Below are positions 57,361 to 64,000 of a stretch of 64,000 nt of DNA, piece by piece (the stretch's first letter is position 1; the number at the start of each line of letters is the position of its first letter). The notes beneath the pieces were generated by a model. It had not been told where the DNA came from, ran no database searches, and saw only the letters and a program-made list of their open reading frames with translations. The DNA is from Arenicola marina (taxonomy: Eukaryota; Annelida; Polychaeta; Arenicolidae), in NCBI GenBank assembly GCA_964019135.1, contig OZ025252.1, forward strand, positions 44,056,959 to 44,120,958. The letters run 5' to 3'. A program made the position numbers and the translations under genes.

Positions 57361-57686
57361 AACTGAGGACGGCGTGGTGCCGTGTCGACCGAGGGGAGCA
57401 GGGCGGGGGGGGGGGGGGTGCAATCGGGGCTCAGCAGGAGTCACGTGTCTGCAAAACGGTAGTGCAGGATCTGGTTTCCTACTATGAATAACACCGTTTT
57501 ATATATATCGCTGTGGAGACCGTCCGTAGAAACGGGCCGGATCTCAGAGAGAGGCGGGAGGGGGAGGGGGGAGGGAGAGAGAGACCGACGGAGAGGATAT
57601 ACTGTGAGGGGACAGCGGGAGGGGGAGACACGTGGGTAGGTAGCCACGTGGCTGACCGTGGCTGATACCCCTCGTCTTTTAATCAG

Positions 57687-57713
57687 GATCTGGGGACTTG
57701 CCTACCGAAGAAG
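57687..57713 (+). CDS. 27-nt microexon candidate
   Basis: A 27-nt segment coding for about SGDLPTEE lies between a good acceptor (cttttaatcag) and a good donor (aag|gtgaga). The length is a multiple of 3. Flanking exons are uncertain, so a chance pairing cannot be excluded. Confidence 0.22.
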
Positions 57714-57785
57714 GTGAGATTTTAATCATAACTGGGATGTCTCATGGTCTCCGGGGAGACGGGACCCCCGCGAGGTGAGAGCCCC

Positions 57786-58683
57786 GACACCCACGGTCTA
57801 TCTGCCCGGTCACCCACACTCACGGTATGTCTGCCCTGTCACCCACACTCACGGTCTATCTGCCCTGTCACCCACACCCACGGTCTATCTGCCCGGTCAC
57901 CCACACTCACGGTCTATCTGCCCTGTCACCCACACCCACGGTCTATCTGCCCGGTCACCCACACTCACGGTCTATCTGCCCTGTCAACCACACTCACGGT
58001 CTATCTGCCCTATCACCCACACTCACGGTCTATCTGCACTATCACCCACACCCACGGTCTATCTGCCCTGTCACCCACACTCACGGTCTATCTGTCCTGT
58101 CACCCACACTCACGGTCTATCTGCCCTATCACCCACACTCACGGTCTATCTGCCCTGTCACCCACACTCACGGTCTATCTGCCCTGTCACCCACACTCAC
58201 GGTCTATCTGCACTATCACCCACACCCACGGTCTATTTGCCCGGTCACCCACACTCACGGTCTATCTGCCCTGTCACCCACACTCACGGTCTATCTGCCC
58301 TGTCACCCACACTCACGGTCTACCTGCCCTATCACCCACACCCACGGTCTATTTGCCCGGTCACCCACACCCACGGTCTATCTGCCCTGCCACCCACACT
58401 CACGGTCTATCTGCCCTATCACCCTCACTGGTCTATCTGCCCGGTCACCCACACCCACGGTCTATCTGCCCTGCCACCCACACTCACGGTCTATCTGCCC
58501 TATCACCCACACTGGTCTATCTGCCCTGTCACCCACACTCACGGTCTATCTGCCCGGTCACCCACACCCACGGTCTATTGGCCCTGCCACCCACACTCAC
58601 GGTCTATCTTCCCTTTCACCCACACTCACGGTCTATCTTTCCTTTCACCCACACTCACGGTCTACCTGCCCTGTCACCCACAC
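57786..58683. repeat. 29-bp minisatellite array
   Basis: About 31 units of cacccacactcacggtctat followed by ctgccctgt. Because 29 is not a multiple of 3 and the unit lacks plus-strand stops, three overlapping plus frames of about 300 codons stay open. None is a gene. Confidence 0.97.
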
Positions 58684-58776
58684 CGAGAGTAACAGCTGAG
58701 GAGGCAGGAGGAAGCTGGTGACAGACAGCTGACAGCATACAAACCGCTGACGACGCGGATCATTGAGAGACTATGA

Positions 58777-58972
58777 CACAGGCAACTGACGACGTTGATG
58801 ACACAGGCAACTGACGACGTTGATGACACAGGCAACTGACGACGCTGATGACACAGCCAACTGACGACGTTGATGACACATGCAACTGACGACGCTGATG
58901 ACACAGGCAACTGACGACGCTGATGACACAGGCAACTGACGACGTTGATGACACAGGCAACTGACGATACAC
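58777..58972. repeat. 25-bp minisatellite
   Basis: About 8 units of gatgacacaggcaactgacg followed by acgtt, alternating acgtt and acgct. Confidence 0.94.
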
Positions 58973-59271
58973 ACACCGCTGATAACGCTGACGACAGACA
59001 GCTGAACGTATTGACACAGACAGCAAACGTGCCGACGACACCAAGACGTAGAGGCGGAGGGTGGGGGGCCGAGGAAAGTGGAAGGGGGAGTGGGGGGGGG
59101 GGGGGTTGGCGATGGACAGACAGCTGATGACATCGGTTGAATTCGGTGGTAACACGACCTTCACCTGAAGCATTATTACCCCAGTCAGGTCTCTAATTAA
59201 ATCTCAGAGGAAGCTGCATTCGTACACAGGGCGCAAGGGGACCAAGGACCATAGAAACGTGACTCACCGAC

Positions 59272-59530
59272 TGGGCGTGCGGGGCGGGCAGGAGGGGCGG
59301 GCGATAGGGGCGGGCCGTAGGGGCCAGGATTAGGGGCGGGCGGTAGGGGCCAGGAGTAAGGGCGGGCGGCAGGGGCCGGGAGTAGGGGTGGGCCGCAGGG
59401 GCGGGCCGCAGGGGCGGGCCGCAGGGGCGGGCCGCAGGGGCGGGCTGCAGGGGCGGGCGGGCAGCCGGGGCGGGCCGCAGGGGCGGGGCGGCAGGGGGCG
59501 GGCGGCAGGGGGCGGGCAGGAGGGACGGGC
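59272..59530. repeat. 14-bp GC-rich degenerate repeat
   Basis: Units around gccgcaggggcggg, degenerate at the left end. A GC-rich coding-like plus frame continues from it to the N gap at 59726, but shows only low-complexity Gly and Arg. Confidence 0.85.
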
Positions 59531-59725
59531 AGCATGGGCGGTCGGCAGGGTAGCAGGCCGACCAGAGGGTACCGCCAGCTGCCGCCGCCCCGCTGCAGCC
59601 CAGAAGGGACCGTGGTGTCGGTGGAGGCGCCCCTAGGACGACGGCGCAAGGGTAGCGGCGCGGCGGGTGGTGGAAGAAGGAGCGGGGGAGGTGGCAGACG
59701 TCACCTTGCTCGGGGATTATTAAGT

Positions 59726-59925
59726 NNNNNNNNNNNNNNNNNNNNNNNNNNNNNNNNNNNNNNNNNNNNNNNNNNNNNNNNNNNNNNNNNNNNNNNNNNN
59801 NNNNNNNNNNNNNNNNNNNNNNNNNNNNNNNNNNNNNNNNNNNNNNNNNNNNNNNNNNNNNNNNNNNNNNNNNNNNNNNNNNNNNNNNNNNNNNNNNNNN
59901 NNNNNNNNNNNNNNNNNNNNNNNNN
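59726..59925. other. assembly gap (200 N)
   Basis: Exactly 200 N. Both flanks are GC-rich. Confidence 0.99.
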
Positions 59926-60995
59926 GTCTTCGCCGCTCGAGATCCGCGGTGATCAATATCCTGCTAGGAGTAGGGACGGACGGGAGGGGGGTGAGGCCGG
60001 AGGAGGGTAGGATGGTACCATCGGCGGGTGGGGTGGGTGGGTAGGGTAAAGGGACAGGGTAGGATGGTGGGATCGGCGGGTGGGGTATAGGGGGTGGGGT
60101 AGGTGGGAGCGTAGGTAGATGGGAAAGGGGTAGGGTAGTAGGAGGACGTGGGTTGTGTTAACATGCGGGTTACAAGGAGAGGGCTGGCAGTAGATTGGGT
60201 ATCTTTATCTTCTACGTATGTATAACAAAGGTCAGTGATGGGGCGGTATGTGCGGGGGGGGGGGGGGACTTACCCCAACCAATCACTCACAATAGCGTGG
60301 TGCTATTCTGAAGGGCGTGGCAAACACAGATTCAAACATCGAAACACCCGATCAGGGGGGCTTCTGGGTGTCGACAACCGAGAACGACGTCTTCAGAATG
60401 GGACATTCGGGGGACTCGGGCATTGTGGGGATGTAATGGGGAAGGAAAGCAATACATGCGGATAGGCTCAGGCGATGCTTTACCAGGTCTCACCAAGGGG
60501 GACAAGGAAGGGAGGAGGGGGTAAAATAAGTCAAGGTCTCCGGTCAAGGCATCCGGTACGCCGCACTCCCCTCACCCCCTCCCCCCCCCCCCAGAACGTG
60601 CTCGAACATTGTATCTCCAGGCCGTGATGAACAATCGTGATGACAAAGCCAGGGATGGAAGCCCTCCCTGGCTTTGAAGAGGTGTCAGACGGGAAGAGGC
60701 GGGGGGTTGTGGGGGGGGGCGACGTGGTCAAGACAAGAGCTATAACCCAGTCCGGGTGGGGGGGGGGGGGCGGGGCGCAGCCTGGCGATGGTTGTGCCTT
60801 GAATAACACGACGTGGTAAAGACCAGCGTTATAAACCAGCCTCGCTGGGTAGATGACTTGGGGGTGGGTGTGCCTCGATACAGGCAGCCGAGGCCGGAGA
60901 CGGATGACACTCGTGTCAGGAACGAACACAAGCGGAGAGCCCGCAGTGACGTGACTTGAGTTACTCAGGAAATGGATCATCGACAGAAGGAATCG
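59926..60995. other. no gene recognised
   Basis: 59990-60140 is a degenerate ggtagggtaggatggt repeat. G and C runs lie at 60254, 60581 and 60758. 60690-60880 contains two diverged copies of a segment with gacgtggt-aagac and tataaaccag/tataacccag followed by gggtggg. Confidence 0.5.
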
Positions 60996-61384
60996 TCTAG
61001 AGCTGACCGTCGGCAAGCTGTCCACGTCTAGAGCTGACCGTCGGCAAGCTGTCCACGTCTAGAGCTGACCGTCGGCAAGCTGTCCACGTCTAGAGCTGAC
61101 CGTCGGCAAGCTGTCCACGTCTAGAGCTGACCGTCGGCAAGCTGTCCACGTCTAGAGCTGACCGTCGGCAAGTTGTCCACGTCTAGAGCTGACCGTCGGC
61201 AAGCTGTCCACGTCTAGAGCTGACCGTCGGCAAGCTGTCCACGTCTAGAGCTGACCGTCGGCAAGCTGTCCACGTCTAGAGCTGACCGTCGGCAAGCTGT
61301 CCACGTCTAGAGCTGCCCGTCGGCAAGCTGTCCACGTCTAAAGCTGACCGTCGGCAAGCTGTCCACGTCTAGAGCTGACCGTCA
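60996..61384. repeat. 31-bp minisatellite array
   Basis: About 12.5 units of cgtctagagctgaccgtcgg followed by caagctgtcca, almost identical to each other (only four or five substitutions seen). It abuts the next array with no spacer. Confidence 0.97.
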
Positions 61385-62828
61385 GGCGGGTGGCAGGACG
61401 GGTGGCAGGGCGGGTGGCCGGGCGGGTGGCAGGGCGGGTGGCAGGCGGGTGGCAGGGCGGGTGGCAGGGCGGGTGGCAGGGGCGGGAAGCAGAGCGGGTG
61501 GCAGGGCGGGAGGCAGGGCGGGAGGCAGGGCGGGAGGCAGGGCGGGAGGCAGGGCGGGAGGCAGGGCGGGAGGCAGGGCGGGAAGCAGGGCGGGGTGCAG
61601 GGCGGGAGGCAGGGCGGGAGGCAGGGCGGGTGGGCAGGGCGGGAGGCAGGGTGGGAGGCAGGGCGGGAGGCAGGGCGGGAGGCAGGGCGGGAGGGCAGGG
61701 CGGGTTGCAGGGCGGGAGGGAGGGCGGGTGGCAGGGCGGGGTGCAGGGCGGGAGGCAGGGCGGGAGGCAAGGCGGGAGGCAAGGCGGGAGGCAGGGCGGG
61801 AGGCAGGGCGGGAGGCAAGGTGGGAGGCAGGGCGGGTGGCAGGGCGGGAGGCAGGGCGGGAGGCAGGGCGGGTGACAGGGCGGGTGGCAGGGGCGGGAGG
61901 CAGGGCGGGTGGCAGGGCGGGTGGCAGAGCGGGTGGCAGGGCGGGAAGCAGAGCGTGTGGCAGGGCGGGAGGCAGGGCGGGTGGCAGGGCGGGTGGCAGG
62001 GCGGGAGGCAGGGCGGGAGGCAGGGCGGGTGGCAGGGCGGGAGGCAGGGCGGGGGGCAGGGCGAGTGGCAGGGCGGGAGGCAGGGCGGGTGGCAGGGCGG
62101 ACGGCAGGGCGGGAGGCAGGGCGGGAGGCAGGGCGGGTGACAGGGCGGGTGGCAGGGCGGGAGGCAGGCAGAGTGGCAGGGCGGGAGGCAGGGCGGGAGG
62201 CAGGGCGGGAGGCAGGGCGGGAGGCAGGGCGGGAGGCAGGGCGGGTGGCAGGGCGGGAGGCAGGGTGGGAGGCAGGGCGGGAGGCAGGGCGGGAGGCAGG
62301 GCGGGAGGCAGGGCGGGTTGCAGGGCGGGAGGGAGGGCGGGTGGCAGGGCGGGTGGCAGGGCGGGAGGCAGGGCGGGAGGCAAGGCGGGAGGCAAGGCGG
62401 GAGGCAGGGCGGGAGGCAGGGCGGGAGGCAAGGTGGGAGGCAGGGCGGGTGGCAGGGCGGGAGGCAGGGCGGGAGGCAGGGCGGGTGACAGGGCGGGTGG
62501 CAGGGCGGGAGGCAGGGCGGGAGGCAGGAAGAGTGGCAGGGCGGGAGGCAGGGCGGGAGGCAGGGCGGGAAGCAGGGCGGGTGGCAGGGCGGGAGGCAGG
62601 GCGGGAGGCAGGGCGGGTGGCAGGGCGGGACGCAGGGTGGGAGGCAGGGCGGGAGGCAGGGCGGGTGGCAGGGCGGGAGGCAGGGCGGGTTGCAGGGCGG
62701 GAGGGAGGGAGGCGGGTGGCAGGGCGGGTGGCAGGGCGGGAGGCAGGGCGGGAGGCAAGGCGGGAGGCAAGGCGGGAGGCAGGGCGGGAGGCAGGGCGGG
62801 AGGCAAGGCGGGAGGCAAGGCGGGTGGC
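61385..62828. repeat. 12-bp G-rich minisatellite array
   Basis: About 120 units of ggcagggcggga or ggcagggcgggt. Longer blocks recur: the tracts around 61690-61890 and 62310-62510 share the same order of variants (gttgcagggcgggagggagg, then gcaaggcgggaggcaagg). The plus strand offers continuous G-quadruplex potential. Frames reading GRAGGRAG or CLPPCLPP are artefacts of a 12-bp unit. Confidence 0.97.
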
Positions 62829-63264
62829 ATATCAAACTTCGAGTCCGTATCGCCGCCTGGAGACGGCGTGCCAATGACACACCCCCTTGTCCCCCCCGCC
62901 CCCCGCCAATGACAGAAACGGGCTCCGGCAGGACACATATAAACGCCAAGGTCACCACAGTAGGCTCACACATAACGCGATACAGTCATATAGATGACAA
63001 AGCAAATATGATCTATGTAGTATATATAGAGCCATATCTATTTCTGACTATTCAAAAGTTCAAAACTCGATTTCGCTTCGGCCCCGTGTGGATAGGGACG
63101 AGATGGCGCCACTGGGCGAGATTTATGCCATTTCGCTCATTGGCTTTCCGGCTGTCCGTCGGGGGGACCAACGAGCTATACTTAGAGTAACGACCCCCGG
63201 TAGAACACCCTCGCCACGGTGGCGCCTCACCCCCACCCTCACCCCCGCCCCGGCCCCTGCCCGC
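62829..63264. other. no gene recognised
   Basis: Single-copy sequence. The plus frame at 63088-63190 has no recognised domain. Confidence 0.45.
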
Positions 63265-63534
63265 CTATTCCCCATAGAAAGGAGCCGCCGCATCACCCAT
63301 CAGCTGACGGTCGTATGTCCTAACAAAGTCTATGCCTTGTCTGCTCATTGGTTTTTCACAGCTCCACGCCGAACAGTGAAAGGAAATCTTATCATGATGG
63401 AGGCCCTGATCACAGCACTGATAGTAGGGAGGCAGTTTACGGCAGGACTTCTCACTCCAGACGAGTTCCCACCCACGCCTCATACCACAGGGGTCCACAA
63501 AGCACCGATAACCGCCAAGCATCTCGTCTAGACT
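63265..63534 (-). CDS. candidate terminal exon of an unrecognised cysteine-rich protein
   Basis: The minus frame reads LDEMLGGYRCFVDPCGMRRG, then WELVWSEKSCRKLPPYYQCC, DQGLHHDKISFHCSAWSCEK, and ends in AAAPFYGE before TAG at 63267-63265. Seven cysteines in about 60 residues (C-x4-C, C, CC, C-x4-C), an even use of codons and a balanced composition argue for real coding. The pattern suggests a small secreted disulphide-rich domain. I do not recognise the family. A possible acceptor is the ag just before 63534, but its pyrimidine tract is poor. Confidence 0.35.
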   Translation of the reverse strand, partial: SLDEMLGGYRCFVDPCGMRRGWELVWSEKSCRKLPPYYQCCDQGLHHDKISFHCSAWSCEKPMSRQGIDFVRTYDRQLMGDAAAPFYGE

Positions 63535-64000
63535 TCAATATGCCATCCCTGCATCGTCGGGACTATCGAGATCCTCTGCACCCCCACCCCCCCAACCCCC
63601 CAGACTCAGCCCCCGGGGTGCTGGCTTCGCATCCCACTTATGTTCATGTCACAGATTTCAAAGTAGTGAATGTTATGTTGCATACATGAAGGCAAAATTG
63701 GGACAATAAACCACAAGATATACTACTCCCCAATCTGTGTCCAATCTGTTACTCGTGTGCCACAATGCATGGTGAAGGCAAACGTCTTTGTATTATAGTA
63801 GAATTACATAGTCACATGTTATACACTCATATATCTCTGCATAGAGGTGATCCTTAGCAAATTGTGAGTAGTATATGATGAGTTTGATTCGCAAACATGC
63901 CCAAAATCCACTTCACTCCCCCGGAAGTCACGTGCACAACTGTCGCCTAAAGAACCAGCATCGCCTTTCACCCATATCTTCACCAGGGCGCAAGGACCAC
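63535..64000. other. no gene seen
   Basis: Single-copy sequence to the window end, with one AATAAA near 63705 on the plus strand. Confidence 0.5.

Noticed and set aside
57744-58721. Three plus frames of about 300 codons (SICPVTHTHGL type)
   Set aside because: A 29-bp unit rotates through all three frames without a stop; there is no unique coding sequence.
61369-62973. CLPPCLPP repeat protein resembling a cysteine-proline-rich secreted protein
   Set aside because: This is a 12-bp G-rich array. The alternative frames (GRAGGRAG, ALPPALPP) are equally open.

Overview
The window is eukaryotic, animal DNA. It holds two recognisable animal genes with GT-AG introns, a non-LTR retrotransposon fragment, several tRNA-derived SINE-like copies and a very heavy load of minisatellites. 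A marine invertebrate is the best guess, but the sequence alone does not fix the phylum. Two blocks of exactly 200 N (924-1123 and 59726-59925) are assembly gaps.

By my reading about 27 kb (over 40 percent) is tandem repeat. There are roughly 25-30 arrays, almost every one with a different unit: 5, 12, 15, 17, 18, 20, 21, 23, 24, 25, 26, 29, 30, 31, 34, 40, 53, 54, 56 or 68 bp. The long open frames in the window lie inside these arrays and are not genes. At least 35 poly-G or poly-C runs of 10 or more are scattered between them, while I saw no A or T run that long.

Layout: 1-4.4 kb, two arrays (40 bp and 34 bp) with a SINE-like copy between. 4.4-9 kb, a degraded repeated element present in two inverted copies, a tRNA-like element and a 26-bp array. 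9.4-11.6 kb, a CCACG pentamer array cut by three copies of a unique spacer. 13.3-14.0 kb, a LINE reverse-transcriptase fragment on the minus strand. 15.6-19.0 kb, a perfectly phased 56-bp array. 20.4-25.8 kb, further arrays; 26.07-26.31 kb, a foldback inverted repeat. 28.2-29.2 kb, a 53-bp array leading into an apparently single-exon Tctex1-domain dynein light chain gene (29509-30201, plus). 31.2-32.9 kb, an 18/16-bp array. 33.2-37.2 kb, mostly unique DNA with a SINE and a cluster of TGACGTCA sites.

38.2-44.2 kb holds the 3' half of ACBD3 (Golgi resident protein GCP60), on the minus strand. It covers the Q-rich region and the GOLD domain. It carries two alternative versions of the exon that opens the GOLD domain, 1.4 kb apart, with splice phases that allow either one but not both. 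The upstream acyl-CoA-binding exons are not seen in the window. 45-64 kb is almost all arrays (21, 54, 68, 20, 30, 24, 29, 25, 31 and 12 bp), with a SINE and a few weak exon candidates, including a cysteine-rich frame at 63.3-63.5 kb.

The two recognised genes are functionally separate: a Golgi adaptor and a dynein light chain. The strongest biological observation is the mutually exclusive exon pair in ACBD3. The strongest genome-level observation is the co-occurrence of many unrelated minisatellites with abundant G/C homopolymers.
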